DNA from: JASSUD01 sp031963005
Lineage (GTDB): Bacteria; Pseudomonadota; Gammaproteobacteria; Burkholderiales; Burkholderiaceae
Assembly (NCBI GenBank): GCA_031963005.1
Contig: JASSUL010000005.1
Span: 1-64,000 of the forward strand
Direction: 5' to 3'
Length of the DNA: 64,000 nucleotides
Positions within the stretch are counted from its first letter, which is position 1. Every line of letters begins with the position of its first letter. A model generated the notes under the pieces. It was not told the DNA's origin. It searched no databases and saw nothing but the letters and a program-made list of their open reading frames with translations. The position numbers and the translations under genes are program-made. This document shows positions 8,746-17,795 of the stretch, piece after piece.

Positions 8746-8906
8746 GGTTACATCTACAAAATGAAAAGTAGCGAATTTTAGAATATTTTTAACGACTATA
8801 ACTATAGTTATTGCGCAAATTGGGATAAACGTATTTCGAGCTATACGAAACCCCAATATACTGCCATTATGTTTTATCCCCGTATTTCTCTGGATACCCG
8901 CCCGTT

Positions 8907-9449
8907 TTAATGGCGACATTCCGGCGGAGCAAAGCGAGCGGGAAGCGTAGCGGCTACACTAGGTTGTGGGCCTGGGCCTGGCTCTGAGAGCGCCGATTTC
9001 TTTTTGTCAGCAGAAAAACATTCCCAGGTTACCGAGCCAAGCTGCACTACCTCTGGCTTTAATGAAACACGTTTACTGGGATTGGCGGGATCATCGATCG
9101 TCGAAGGCACCAATACCAATGTCTCTGCACCCGGAGAGGTTACATGGGGTGTATAGGTCAGGACGATTTCTCCTGTTCCAGGAAGAATACGTATCGACTG
9201 TACATTGCGTGTAGCAGGAGGAACATCATACCCACTTTCTAGCGGCGAGCCGCTCGCCACATTTTCTGCTACGGCTAAGCGAGCGGATGCGGCTAAAACT
9301 AAGCCTTCTCCTACTCGACTGCGTGCTAAATAGTTTTGATAAGCAGGAATCGCGTAGGCCGCAATGACCCCAATAATCGCTAATACGATCATCAATTCAA
9401 TCAGCGTAAAGCCTTTTTGCCGTTGGCGTTTCTGTATATTTTTGCGCAT
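8907..9449 (-). CDS. pilA: Type IV pilin, major subunit type
   Basis: A 180-residue prepilin. After a short basic leader the cleavage site KG/FTLIELM (Gly13/Phe14) begins a hydrophobic helix ending at about residue 40 (VLAIIGVIAAYAIPAYQNYL), with the conserved Glu5 of the mature protein. Two C-terminal cysteines (WECFSADK and PPECRH) form the usual disulphide loop. Assembly, retraction and prepilin-peptidase genes are not in the window, so it depends on loci elsewhere. It could also be a minor pilin, but length and features favour PilA. Confidence 0.85.
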   Translation of the reverse strand: MRKNIQKRQRQKGFTLIELMIVLAIIGVIAAYAIPAYQNYLARSRVGEGLVLAASARLAVAENVASGSPLESGYDVPPATRNVQSIRILPGTGEIVLTYTPHVTSPGAETLVLVPSTIDDPANPSKRVSLKPEVVQLGSVTWECFSADKKKSALSEPGPGPQPSVAATLPARFAPPECRH

Positions 9450-9662
9450 ATCTCACCTTAAGCCAGATCCAAATCTAGGGGATATCTCATCCCATCTTAT
9501 CCCATTAGACAGCCCTTTTTGTACTTCTTTCGTATTTCCCACAGCATACTGTGCTTGTGCAAAGCCGTCATTCTGTCATCTGTCTATAACTTGCCTACTT
9601 CGCTATAAAAAATGCAGCAATAGCTTACTATATCAGTGAAAACAACACATATAAAAATAAAA

Positions 9663-9713
9663 GCTACTAAAAAATGCCCATGGCTAGAAAAACCATGGGC
9701 ATTTTTTAGTAGC
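9663..9713 (-). terminator. Bidirectional terminator after the porin gene
   Basis: Bases 9663-9683 are the exact reverse complement of 9693-9713 (21 bp), with an A6/T6 run in each arm. It lies between the porin stop and the pilA start and can serve both strands. Confidence 0.92.
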
Positions 9714-9757
9714 AAGGCCATATAGCATTGTGTGAACAATGCATTACTCAACAGCTT

Positions 9758-10966
9758 TTAGAATTTATGGCGGGCACCAATACGTACAACGCGCTGTTTA
9801 CCATTAATGGAATGCGAGAAACCGTTGATTTGCGCCACAGCATCAGTACCAAAGGAATTGGTCCCGCTTGCATTTTGTCCCGCTGCTAAGACATAGATAT
9901 CTGTACGCTTGGACAATAAATAATCCAGGCCCAAATTCACCTGCTTATAACTCGCCCCTTTTTTGCCGGCTACGCTATTGCTCTTAGTATAATTCGCAGC
10001 AATGATACCGGAAAATTGTGGCGAGAATTGATAACCCAAACTGGCTTCTGCCGAATTGAGCACCCCTTTCTTGAAGGTCGTTCCTACTGGAGTAACCGCT
10101 ATATAGTCTTTGAACTGCACATTACTATAGGTTGCGCCAGCGGTGAGAGCACCAAAAGAATAGGTAGCACCTGCGGTAGCAATCTGTGATGAGAGCGCTG
10201 TTTCACCAAAGCCATCAATGGCTACATTGATATTGTTGAGTGAAGTTACTGGATCATCTAAATTATAAGCAAATAAAGAATCGTAGGAATTTTTAGCGGT
10301 CAAATAGGCGGCACCTATAGCTAACGGGCCATTACTATAGTTTGCACCGGCAGACCAAACTCGGTTATGCGCAAAATTTCCAGCGGTTCCACCAACACTA
10401 TACAAACCACCGAAGGTCAAACCTTCATAATTTGCGCTGGTATATTTAATCGCATTATTAATGCGGTAAGAGCCATCTAAATTGTCTAAGTCACCAGGAT
10501 GCGCTGCAAAATCTCCTGCACCACGACTGCTTGCCGCTAAAGGACCCACAAAATCATTGATGGAGTCATTTTGACGACCCACCGTAATGGAGCCAAAATC
10601 CCCTGCCAAACCTACAAATGCTTGACGGTCAAATAATTTACCCTCTTGCGAAGCACTACCTTTGTTAACGTCAAATCCACTTTCGAGCGTAAAAATAGCT
10701 TGAAGGCCATTGCCCAGATCTTCGACACCGCGTAGACCCCATCGGCTACCCTGCATCACTCCGCTAGACATTCTATAGGCATGCCCCCGTGAAATAGATA
10801 CAGGAATCGGATTTCCATTTGGATCTCGGCCCAAAGCAATAGAGGTTGTTTCCGTAGCGTAATCAATACCGGTATCAATCAAACCATAGAGGGTAACACT
10901 GCTTTCAGCATGAGCTGCGCTAGCGAATGCTGCACAGGCAGCAAGAGCAATAAGCAATTTCTTCAT
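9758..10966 (-). CDS. Gram-negative general porin (OmpC/OpcP type)
   Basis: Outer-membrane trimeric channel of 402 residues. It has a 20-residue signal peptide (MKKLLIALAACAAFASAAHA), then the classical opening SSVTLYGLIDTG, repeated amphipathic beta strands (GSRWGLRGVEDLGNGL, GSITVGRQND) and a C-terminal RIGARHKF ending in the Phe used by the BAM machine. Length matches Burkholderia porins. The ribosome site AAAAGG lies upstream in the 412-bp gap before the TerC gene. Confidence 0.95.
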   Translation of the reverse strand: MKKLLIALAACAAFASAAHAESSVTLYGLIDTGIDYATETTSIALGRDPNGNPIPVSISRGHAYRMSSGVMQGSRWGLRGVEDLGNGLQAIFTLESGFDVNKGSASQEGKLFDRQAFVGLAGDFGSITVGRQNDSINDFVGPLAASSRGAGDFAAHPGDLDNLDGSYRINNAIKYTSANYEGLTFGGLYSVGGTAGNFAHNRVWSAGANYSNGPLAIGAAYLTAKNSYDSLFAYNLDDPVTSLNNINVAIDGFGETALSSQIATAGATYSFGALTAGATYSNVQFKDYIAVTPVGTTFKKGVLNSAEASLGYQFSPQFSGIIAANYTKSNSVAGKKGASYKQVNLGLDYLLSKRTDIYVLAAGQNASGTNSFGTDAVAQINGFSHSINGKQRVVRIGARHKF

Positions 10967-11293
10967 TCATATGCCTTTTAATAAGGAGAAAAATGGATAC
11001 TGAGAAATAACAGAGAAAAAACGGGGCCTGGCTTAGAGGGAGTGGACCAAAGAAGCTAGCAATAGCTTTCTGCGCTTTATTGCTCACAGCTGGTTTGTGC
11101 TAAGGCTCTAAAAAGGCTGGCGCAAATGTAACAAAATTGCCAAATGGAATGGGTAAAAAGACGGATTTTTATGAATAAGAAGACAGTTTTGTCTTGTTTA
11201 TACAACAGAATGATCTTATTTTTTTATGAAATATCCTGTGTAGAAAAGGCCGAGGCGCTTTAGGATATTCACTGCACGAGAAGGTTGAAATAT
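10967..11293. other. Porin 5' region
   Basis: About 330 bp between the porin start and the terminator of the TerC gene. It should contain the porin promoter on the minus strand, but I see no convincing -35/-10 pair and no gene. Confidence 0.4.
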
Positions 11294-11331
11294 AAAAGCA
11301 CAAAGGGCTATGGTGAGCCCTTTGTGCTTTT
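11294..11331 (-). terminator. Bidirectional terminator after the TerC-family gene
   Basis: AAAAGCACAAAGGGCT (11294-11309) is exactly complementary to 11316-11331 with a 6-nt loop and T-runs on both strands, about 50 bp past the TerC stop. Confidence 0.9.
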
Positions 11332-11378
11332 ATTAACAAGATGAAGAGAGAAATTTTGATGCAGCGTCGATACAATAT

Positions 11379-12101
11379 TTAAGCGGCACGTTTTTTAAAT
11401 AGCACCACGGCAACTAAAATTAATAGGGCCGCTGCTCCTTGGAGTAATGGCGCCCCAATGCTAAATGTAAGCGCGCCAAAGCGTTGGATCACGGGGTCGT
11501 TGAGGATGAGTCCCATAGCAATCCATCCTAAAAGGGCCGCGCCTACGTTGACCAGCCAAGGAAAACGCTGCAAGGCTTGCAATACCCCTTGGCTAGCAAA
11601 GAGGATAATGGGCAAACTCAGCAATAGGCCAAATGCGATTAAGAAAAAGCGCTGATCTTCAGGTGCCGAGTGGGCTGCTCCAGCAAGGCCTAAGGCATTA
11701 TCGAGGCTCATTAATGCATCAGCGACCATAATAAGGCGTATGGCACTCCAAAGTTGCTTTTTAGGAGAGGCATCTTGTGGAAGCGATTTAGATGGAGCTA
11801 CTGTGTGCACTTCCGCTTCATTTTTTTTGACCCCAAGACGTATAGCAATCGCAAATAGCAGTAGACCGCCTACTACAGAGAGCAAAGGAATATATAAAAG
11901 CCAGCTTGCCACGCCTACAAAGATAAAGCGCAAAACTAGCGCACCTGCCGTTCCCCATAGAATACCTGCGCGGCGCAGCTCAGCAGGAAGCCCTTTGCAG
12001 GCTAATCCGATGAGAATCGCGTTATCGACGCCTAATAAGAGGTCAAGGCCTACTATTTGAAGAATAGCGCCTCCATGAAGACCGCTTAGCCACTCTAGCA
12101 T
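11379..12101 (-). CDS. TerC family integral membrane protein
   Basis: A 240-residue polytopic protein with the two family DN motifs: LLLGVDNAILIG near residue 23 and ADALMSLDNALGLAG near 130. About seven hydrophobic helices are separated by one polar loop (about 95-118). Relatives export manganese or load metalloproteins during export, so Mn2+ efflux is likely but not shown. It is a single gene between terminators. Its 5' leader can fold (see 12145-12230), which matters because many TerC genes are riboswitch-controlled. Confidence 0.88.
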   Translation of the reverse strand: MLEWLSGLHGGAILQIVGLDLLLGVDNAILIGLACKGLPAELRRAGILWGTAGALVLRFIFVGVASWLLYIPLLSVVGGLLLFAIAIRLGVKKNEAEVHTVAPSKSLPQDASPKKQLWSAIRLIMVADALMSLDNALGLAGAAHSAPEDQRFFLIAFGLLLSLPIILFASQGVLQALQRFPWLVNVGAALLGWIAMGLILNDPVIQRFGALTFSIGAPLLQGAAALLILVAVVLFKKRAA

Positions 12102-12144
12102 GATGCTTCCTATTATTTATATAAAGGTGAGTCATGGCAAAAAT

Positions 12145-12230
12145 GGAGCGCTTGCGCAATTTTTATTGATTCAAAGGGGGATACATAAGTGTATGTCAAT
12201 ATTGCATTGACAATGCCTCTGCAACGCTCC
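12145..12230 (-). promoter_or_regulatory. Foldable leader upstream of the TerC gene
   Basis: GGAGCG plus TTGC (12145-12155, one bulge) pairs with GCAACGCTCC (12221-12230), enclosing two short hairpins: ATACA-TAAG-TGTAT (12181-12194) and GCATT-GAC-AATGC (12204-12216). The layout resembles a small junction RNA in the minus-strand leader. I could not match it to the yybP-ykoY manganese riboswitch consensus. The rest of the 12102-12443 gap is unannotated. Confidence 0.3.
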
Positions 12231-12376
12231 AAAAATGCCTTTAAAAGGGGCAAAAATCATGGCAGCTAAACGCACATTATGCGTTATCGCATCTGGCCAC
12301 AAGATTGCAAACCCGATAAAGGATACTGTTGGAAGCAGAGGAAAATAGTAGGGAAGTTCTAGAAAAGAAAGAGAAG

Positions 12377-12422
12377 CTCTCTATAACTAGTTTAAAAATA
12401 AGCCAAAACTAGCTATAGAGAG
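12377..12422 (-). terminator. Hairpin after sucD
   Basis: CTCTCTATAACTAG (12377-12390) pairs with CTAGCTATAGAGAG (12409-12422) with one mismatch, about 20 bp downstream of the sucD stop. It lacks a good T-run, so termination strength is uncertain. Confidence 0.5.
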
Positions 12423-12443
12423 TAGAGGGTACTGCCGTAAAAA

Positions 12444-13337
12444 CTATGCAGCTAAAGCAGCCTTCAATAATTTCCCTATTTCAGAGGGATTTTTAGTTAC
12501 GGTAAAACCCGATGCTTGCATGACTTGGAGTTTTTCATCAGCGGTGCCTTTGCCTCCGGAAATGATGGCGCCTGCGTGGCCCATACGTTTTCCTTCAGGA
12601 GCGGTAACCCCTGCAATAAACCCTACTACGGGTTTTTGCATGTTCTCTTTGGCCCATTTTGCGGCGGTTTCTTCATCATCTCCGCCAATTTCGCCAATGA
12701 ACACTACCGCATCGGTATCTGGATCTTCGTTGAAAAGCTTCAACACATCGAGGTGTTTCATGCCATTCACTGGATCACCACCAATACCAATAGCACAAGA
12801 TTGCCCAAGCCCTAACGCGGTGAGCTGTGCGACCGCTTCATAGGTCAAGGTTCCAGAGCGGGAGACTACCCCAATACGCCCAGGACGATGGATATGTCCT
12901 GGCATGATGCCAATTTTTACCCCATCTGCACCAGGATAAATAATCCCTGGACAGTTAGGGCCTAGCAATCGTGTTTTCGTCTTCGCGACGTGCATTTTGT
13001 GCTTGAGTTCGATCATATCGCGCACAGGAATGCCTTCGGTAATACAAACAACGAGATCCAATTCCGCTTCTACCGCTTCCCATATCGCTGCCGCAGCACC
13101 TGCGGGTGGAACATAGATCACAGAGACATTGGCGCCGGTTTGCTCTTTAGCATCTTTGACGGTACCAAAAATAGGGATACCTTCAAAATCTTCCCCCGCT
13201 CTTTTAGGGTTTACACCAGCGACATACGCTTCGCGGCCACGACCATATTCCCGGCATGCGCGTGTATGAAACTGGCCTGTTTTTCCGGTAATCCCTTGCG
13301 TGACGACCTTGATCTTTTTTCTATCTAACAAAAACAT
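12444..13337 (-). CDS. sucD: Succinyl-CoA ligase, alpha subunit
   Basis: TCA-cycle enzyme subunit that binds CoA and carries the phosphohistidine during succinyl-CoA to succinate conversion with ATP/GTP formation. The 297 residues include the CoA-binding Rossmann part (VVTQGITGKTGQFHTRAC), the GPNCPG loop, SRSGTLTYE, and the active His in RMGHAGAIISGGKGTA near residue 252. It lies 26 bp downstream of sucC in the usual sucCD operon. Confidence 0.97.
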   Translation of the reverse strand: MFLLDRKKIKVVTQGITGKTGQFHTRACREYGRGREAYVAGVNPKRAGEDFEGIPIFGTVKDAKEQTGANVSVIYVPPAGAAAAIWEAVEAELDLVVCITEGIPVRDMIELKHKMHVAKTKTRLLGPNCPGIIYPGADGVKIGIMPGHIHRPGRIGVVSRSGTLTYEAVAQLTALGLGQSCAIGIGGDPVNGMKHLDVLKLFNEDPDTDAVVFIGEIGGDDEETAAKWAKENMQKPVVGFIAGVTAPEGKRMGHAGAIISGGKGTADEKLQVMQASGFTVTKNPSEIGKLLKAALAA

Positions 13338-13363
13338 CGTTGACCTTTTCTATCTGGAAGCAT

Positions 13364-14536
13364 TTATTTTTGAGAAGCAGCAATCACTTTTTGTGCTGCT
13401 TCAGCCATGTCATCTGCGGAAATAATCGGCAAACCAGAGTCAGCGAGCATTTTTTTGCCGATATCTTCATTGGTCCCTTTCATGCGCACGACTAAGGGCA
13501 CTTTGAGTTGAACTGCTTTGGAAGCGGTAATGACGCCTTCAGCAATCACATCGCAACGCATAATGCCGCCAAAAATATTCACTAGAATCGCTTTGAGGTT
13601 CGGATTCTTCAGCATAATTTTAAAGGCTTCGGTCACTTTTTCTGCTGTTGCTCCACCGCCTACATCCAAGAAGTTTGCAGGCTCGCCACCAAATAATTTA
13701 ATGGTGTCCATAGTGGCCATTGCCAGCCCTGCGCCATTTACTAAGCAGCCAATATTGCCATCAAGAGAGATATACGCCAAATCAAATTTGGAAGCTTCAA
13801 CCTCTGCAGGATCTTCTTCAGCAAAATCGCGATAGGCCACAATTTCAGGATGTCTAAACAGCGAATTCGAATCAAAATTGAATTTTGCATCGAGCGCAAT
13901 AACCTTTCCATCACCCGTTAAAATCAAAGGATTGATTTCTGCAAGTGACGCATCGGTTTCCCAAAATGCTTTATACAGCCCATGCAGCGCAACGCGCGCT
14001 TGGGGAAGCGAAGCAGCAGGAATACCAATTTTGGTGGAGAGTTCATCGGCTTCTGCATCGCTTAAACCTTGAGCAGGGTCTACGGCCACTTTGTGGATCA
14101 GCTCAGGGGTTTTCGCTGCGACTTCTTCAATTTCCATTCCACCTTCGCTGGAAGCCATAATGACGACTCTTTGCGTGGCGCGATCTACCACCAAACCGAT
14201 ATACAGTTCTTTTTGAATATCTGCGCCCTCTTCCAACAAAAGACGCCCCACTTTTCGGCCTTCAGGGCCTGTTTGATGGGTGACAAGCTGCATGCCATAG
14301 ATTTCTTCAGCATATTTCACTGCTTCGTCTACAGAACGCGCTACCTTCACGCCACCGCCTTTACCACGGCCCCCTGCGTGAATTTGCGCTTTAACCACAA
14401 TCACTCTGGTGCCGCGGTCCCACAGCGTTTGCGCTGCTGTGCGTGCGTCTTCTAGTGCGGATACAAATATGCCGAAAGGCACGGGTACCCCATACTTCTT
14501 GAGGATTTCCTTCCCTTGATACTCATGAATGTTCAT
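13364..14536 (-). CDS. sucC: Succinyl-CoA ligase, beta subunit
   Basis: The nucleotide- and succinate-binding partner of SucD. The 390 residues start MNIHEYQGKEILKKYGVP and contain an ATP-grasp domain with the glycine loop AQIHAGGRGKGGGVKVA near 51-67, then the CoA-ligase part NGAGLAMATMDTIKLFGG and LVNIFGGIMRCDVIAEG. Length and motifs are standard, so the enzyme is complete. First gene of sucC-sucD. Confidence 0.97.
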   Translation of the reverse strand: MNIHEYQGKEILKKYGVPVPFGIFVSALEDARTAAQTLWDRGTRVIVVKAQIHAGGRGKGGGVKVARSVDEAVKYAEEIYGMQLVTHQTGPEGRKVGRLLLEEGADIQKELYIGLVVDRATQRVVIMASSEGGMEIEEVAAKTPELIHKVAVDPAQGLSDAEADELSTKIGIPAASLPQARVALHGLYKAFWETDASLAEINPLILTGDGKVIALDAKFNFDSNSLFRHPEIVAYRDFAEEDPAEVEASKFDLAYISLDGNIGCLVNGAGLAMATMDTIKLFGGEPANFLDVGGGATAEKVTEAFKIMLKNPNLKAILVNIFGGIMRCDVIAEGVITASKAVQLKVPLVVRMKGTNEDIGKKMLADSGLPIISADDMAEAAQKVIAASQK

Positions 14537-14692
14537 GCGTGATTCCTTCCTTCCCAGGAGATCTTGAAAAAACTAAATAGTTGGAAAAAGGCTAAACAGC
14601 GCTTTGTAGCTACACCTCGTAGCTACACCAAAGCGGCCGAGTGAAAAAAGGCGCGATTCTAACACATCACGACTCGGGGGCGTTTTGTACTT

Positions 14693-15334
14693 TTAGCGCA
14701 TCAGAGAAAGACTCAACTGCACAGGCTTAAAAGAGCGCCGATGATGCTCGCAAGGGCCATATTTTTGCAGCGCAGCACGGTGTGCCGCTGTGGGGTAACC
14801 CACATGCTGGTTAAATCCATAAACAGGAAAATCCAAGTGCAAAGTACCCATTAAACGATCCCGAGTCACTTTGGCTAAGATAGAAGCGGCACTGATGGAA
14901 GGAATAAGCGCATCGCCTTGCACAATCGCTTCGCAGGACAAAGGCTCCGAGGCGGAAGGCCACAAAAAAGAGGGGCTATGGTTTCCATCCACTTGAACAT
15001 GCGTAGGGCACACAGACAAACCGGCTACGGCACGCTGCATCGCCAAAAAAGTCGCCTGCAAAATATTCAATCGATCAATTTCTTCTACCGATGCACTGGC
15101 AATATGAAATGCCAGTGCTTGCGCTACGATGCACTCAAAGAGTGCATCGCGCTTTTTCGCACTTAATGCCTTGGAGTCTGCTAAACCCGCGATCGGGCAC
15201 TGTGGATCCAAAATAACTGCTGCGGCAACAACTGGCCCCGCCAAGGGCCCTCTGCCTACTTCATCGACTCCGCACAGCAGAGCCCTATTTTTAATCTGCA
15301 GTTCGGTTTTCATCTCATCTTTTCTAGGAAGCAT
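14693..15334 (-). CDS. rnhB: Ribonuclease HII
   Basis: Removes RNA from RNA/DNA hybrids and single ribonucleotides in DNA. The product is 213 residues from MLPRKDE or 206 from the ATG at 15313. The catalytic acids are in CGVDEVGRGPLAGPVVAAAV (about D24, E25) and ADSKALSAKKR; the ILAKVTRDRLM helix is present. The first start overlaps the end of lpxB by 11 bp, indicating translational coupling. lpxB-rnhB adjacency is normal for beta-proteobacteria. Confidence 0.94.
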   Translation of the reverse strand: MLPRKDEMKTELQIKNRALLCGVDEVGRGPLAGPVVAAAVILDPQCPIAGLADSKALSAKKRDALFECIVAQALAFHIASASVEEIDRLNILQATFLAMQRAVAGLSVCPTHVQVDGNHSPSFLWPSASEPLSCEAIVQGDALIPSISAASILAKVTRDRLMGTLHLDFPVYGFNQHVGYPTAAHRAALQKYGPCEHHRRSFKPVQLSLSLMR

Positions 15335-16568
15335 CCCCTACTAGCTCCATAATGGCCTGCGCAGCTCGTACAGCGGCCTGATTTTTTAAGGTATGGTGAA
15401 GTTGTGTAAATACTTCATGTAGTTCACGTCGGTTACTTTCATTTTCTAATTGATAAAGCACCGCATCAGCCAAAGCTTCTGGCGTGGCATGGTGCTGTAG
15501 CAATTCGGGGACTACAAAACGGCCCGCTAAAATATTGGGCAGTCCAATATAAGGCAAATATCCCTGACGCTTCATGATCTGTGCAGTTAGCCAAGGAACT
15601 TGATAAGAGATGACCATAGGCTTTTTATATAAAGCCGCCTCTAGGGTTGCCGTACCACTAGCTAGCAATACGGCATCTGCCGCTTCTAATGCTAAATGTG
15701 AAGCGCCTTCAACGAGCGTCAATGCTAGTTGAGGGTAGGCCTCTATCCAAGGTTGTAATTGCAGGCGTGCACTGGGTGTCGCTACCGGAAGGATAAAGCT
15801 TAAAGAAGGCTCTCGCTGCGCCAACACCGCCATGGCCTTGAAAAATACAGGGGCAATGCGTTTGATTTCTCCCTGACGACTGCCTGGCAATATGGCGATC
15901 AGCTTTTGCGTAGCCGCTGGCGCGGTATCGCTTTCTGAGCGGATGAGACCGAGTTGTACACGCGCTTGCAGAGGATTAGGCGTCATGGGAATATCATCGG
16001 CTAAGGGATGCCCTACATACTGCGCACGCACCCCTGCGCGTTGATAAATGGCCGGCTCAAAGGGAAATAGGCAGAGCATCAAATCTACTGCGCACGCAAT
16101 GGTTTTAATGCGCCCTCCTCTCCACGCCCATATTGAGGGGCTGATAAAGTGCACGGTGGGAATACCTGCGCGTCGACAATGCGCTTCTACACCCAAATTA
16201 AAGTCGGGGGCATCAATGCCAATAAAAGCGCGAGGCCGCATATGCAAGAGATCGCGGATTAAAGCATGGCGTATACGCAAAATATCCGGCAAGCGTCGAA
16301 GTGCTTCCACATACCCGCGCACGGCTAAACGCTCACTAGACCACTGTGCCGTAAAACCCGCTGCTTGCATATGCGCCCCGCCAATTCCGACAAACTCGCT
16401 GGCTGCAGGCAACTGCGGCATTAGCGCTTGGAGTAGACGCGAAGCTAATAAATCTCCAGAAACCTCTCCGGCTACCAACGCAAAGGAGTTAGATTCCGGA
16501 TTATGGAGAGAAGCGTGCGCAGAGAAAGCAGTAGACATGTGGGGAATCAATAAATGCGTTCTAATCAT
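15324..16568 (-). CDS. lpxB: Lipid-A-disaccharide synthase
   Basis: Membrane-associated glycosyltransferase that joins UDP-2,3-diacylglucosamine and lipid X in lipid A synthesis. The family opening FALVAGEVSGDLLASRLLQAL, the HFISPSIWAWRGGRIKTI core and GSRQGEIKRI donor site are present in 414 residues. A later ATG at 16538 (MSTAFSAH) may be the real start. The usual upstream lpxD-fabZ-lpxA genes are missing; a toxin-antitoxin pair stands there instead, so local gene order has been broken. Confidence 0.94.
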   Translation of the reverse strand: MIRTHLLIPHMSTAFSAHASLHNPESNSFALVAGEVSGDLLASRLLQALMPQLPAASEFVGIGGAHMQAAGFTAQWSSERLAVRGYVEALRRLPDILRIRHALIRDLLHMRPRAFIGIDAPDFNLGVEAHCRRAGIPTVHFISPSIWAWRGGRIKTIACAVDLMLCLFPFEPAIYQRAGVRAQYVGHPLADDIPMTPNPLQARVQLGLIRSESDTAPAATQKLIAILPGSRQGEIKRIAPVFFKAMAVLAQREPSLSFILPVATPSARLQLQPWIEAYPQLALTLVEGASHLALEAADAVLLASGTATLEAALYKKPMVISYQVPWLTAQIMKRQGYLPYIGLPNILAGRFVVPELLQHHATPEALADAVLYQLENESNRRELHEVFTQLHHTLKNQAAVRAAQAIMELVGDAS

Positions 16569-16663
16569 TGGTTTTCCATGATCCAGAACTGATCAGTTGA
16601 AAACAATGTGGGTTTATGCCGATGGACTGCAGATCGATCTAGATAAATGCAAGTTCAGCGCCT

Positions 16664-17083
16664 CTACAGTTCCGCACTCAGAACTTCTAACTTGAGAGAA
16701 TGGGCTGCATTAATTAGTGCCATATCATACGAAGCCAAAGGCTTATTGCAGCGCATAGCCAATTCAAGATAGGCGGCATCGTAAAGCGTTAAGTTGTGCT
16801 CACGCGCTAACTGATATGTTTGCTCCCATGCGTGTTTATCTGTATCAGAATCAATCATAATGGGAAGCAGCTCAAGCCGCTTAAGACAACGGTCTACGTA
16901 ACTTTCGTCACAACATCCGCGGCGTATTGCATTACGAAAAACATTGGCTACTTCTAATCGCCACAGAGAAGGTACATGAGCACCTTCCTCTGTAACGCGC
17001 TGTAGCAAAGAAAGGGATAGATCAGAAGTTTCCGTTTCAAAAAACCAGGTAATCGTCATCGAAGTATCGAGCACCACACTCAT
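16664..17083 (-). CDS. PIN-domain toxin of a VapBC-type module
   Basis: A 139-residue PIN-domain ribonuclease. The four acidic positions of the active site are visible: D6 (VVLDTS), E44 (WRLEVANVFR), D102 (LYDAAYLELA) and D120 (ASYDMAL). VapC toxins cut tRNA or rRNA when their antitoxin is lost. The start overlaps the antitoxin stop by 4 bp (ATGA). It is intact, with nothing to suggest inactivation. Confidence 0.9.
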   Translation of the reverse strand: MSVVLDTSMTITWFFETETSDLSLSLLQRVTEEGAHVPSLWRLEVANVFRNAIRRGCCDESYVDRCLKRLELLPIMIDSDTDKHAWEQTYQLAREHNLTLYDAAYLELAMRCNKPLASYDMALINAAHSLKLEVLSAEL

Positions 17084-17334
17084 CCACGTCGCCCCTCTTC
17101 AATAAGGGATTGGATTATCTTATTGTCAAGCGTATATCTTTTGCGTTCAGCAATGATTTCTTCAGCTGCTGCCCTAGCATGAGCTTGAGCAGTGGGTCGT
17201 CGAATGACAATATTTCCTTGAAAAGCATTGATTTCTAGGAGCTCACCCTGACTCAGGTGAGCAATCTTTTCAATATCTAGCGGGATCCGAATTGCGAGGC
17301 ATTTACCCCATTTGCCGATAGTGACTTGTGACAT
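17080..17334 (-). CDS. AbrB/MazE-type antitoxin of the VapBC-type module
   Basis: An 84-residue antitoxin. Residues 1-45 form a swapped-hairpin AbrB DNA-binding domain (VTIGKWGKCLAIRIPLDIEK, then LLEINAFQGNIVIRRP) and the acidic/helical tail should wrap the toxin. It precedes the toxin, as needed for excess antitoxin, and the palindrome at 17353-17372 directly upstream is the likely autoregulatory operator. Confidence 0.88.
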   Translation of the reverse strand: MSQVTIGKWGKCLAIRIPLDIEKIAHLSQGELLEINAFQGNIVIRRPTAQAHARAAAEEIIAERKRYTLDNKIIQSLIEEGRRG

Positions 17335-17352
17335 ACCAACTCCTTTTTCACA

Positions 17353-17372
17353 AAGATATCAAGAGATATCTT
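17353..17372 (-). promoter_or_regulatory. Likely operator of the toxin-antitoxin operon
   Basis: AAGATATC (17353-17360), a 4-bp spacer and GATATCTT (17365-17372) form a perfect palindrome starting 19 bp upstream of the antitoxin start, where AbrB-type antitoxins normally bind. The spacing to the start codon also leaves room for a ribosome site. Confidence 0.65.
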
Positions 17373-17615
17373 CGCTTGTCAATCATATAGGCCAGTTCAA
17401 GCGCAAGGCAAAATATCGGCATCAGTAGGACGCTAACAGGCTTAGCTTGCAGGCCGCGGATGACACGCTATAAATGGCAATTGACCTATTCTTCCTGCGT
17501 TTGAGGGGTCTATTGATACGCATTCTATAGCATTACCTTTCTATTTTTGACTTCCATATGGCTATATAGCCAATAGGGGTATCATCATAAGCGAAATAGG
17601 GAGTTGCCATATAAA

Positions 17616-17646
17616 AAAGCCCATGTTCAAACGCGCCATGGGCTTT
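17616..17646 (-). terminator. Minus-strand terminator downstream of the DUF883 gene
   Basis: AAAGCCCATG (17616-17625) pairs with CATGGGCTTT (17637-17646); on the minus strand the stem is followed by six T. It lies about 150 bp after the DUF883 stop. The other parts of the 17373-17795 gap show no gene. Confidence 0.75.
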
Positions 17647-17795
17647 CAATATATTACGACTTCAAGTTGCGATGGAAAGCTTGTTCCATTACCAGGCTAA
17701 ATATTCTAAATCTTCTTGTATACCCTCAATTTCACTACGCTAACTGTGTTCTTCATGCATAGAAAAATAGCTATGCACAGACAAATTTCCACTGC

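Noticed and set aside
12145..12230. Resemblance of GGAGCGTTGCA to the 5' part of the SAH riboswitch
   Set aside because: The second conserved segment (CCAGGCTCGG type) is missing and the downstream gene is not in the methyl cycle.
14606..14635. Direct repeat of GTAGCTACACC upstream of sucC
   Set aside because: Only two short copies; no link to a known operator and no further structure.
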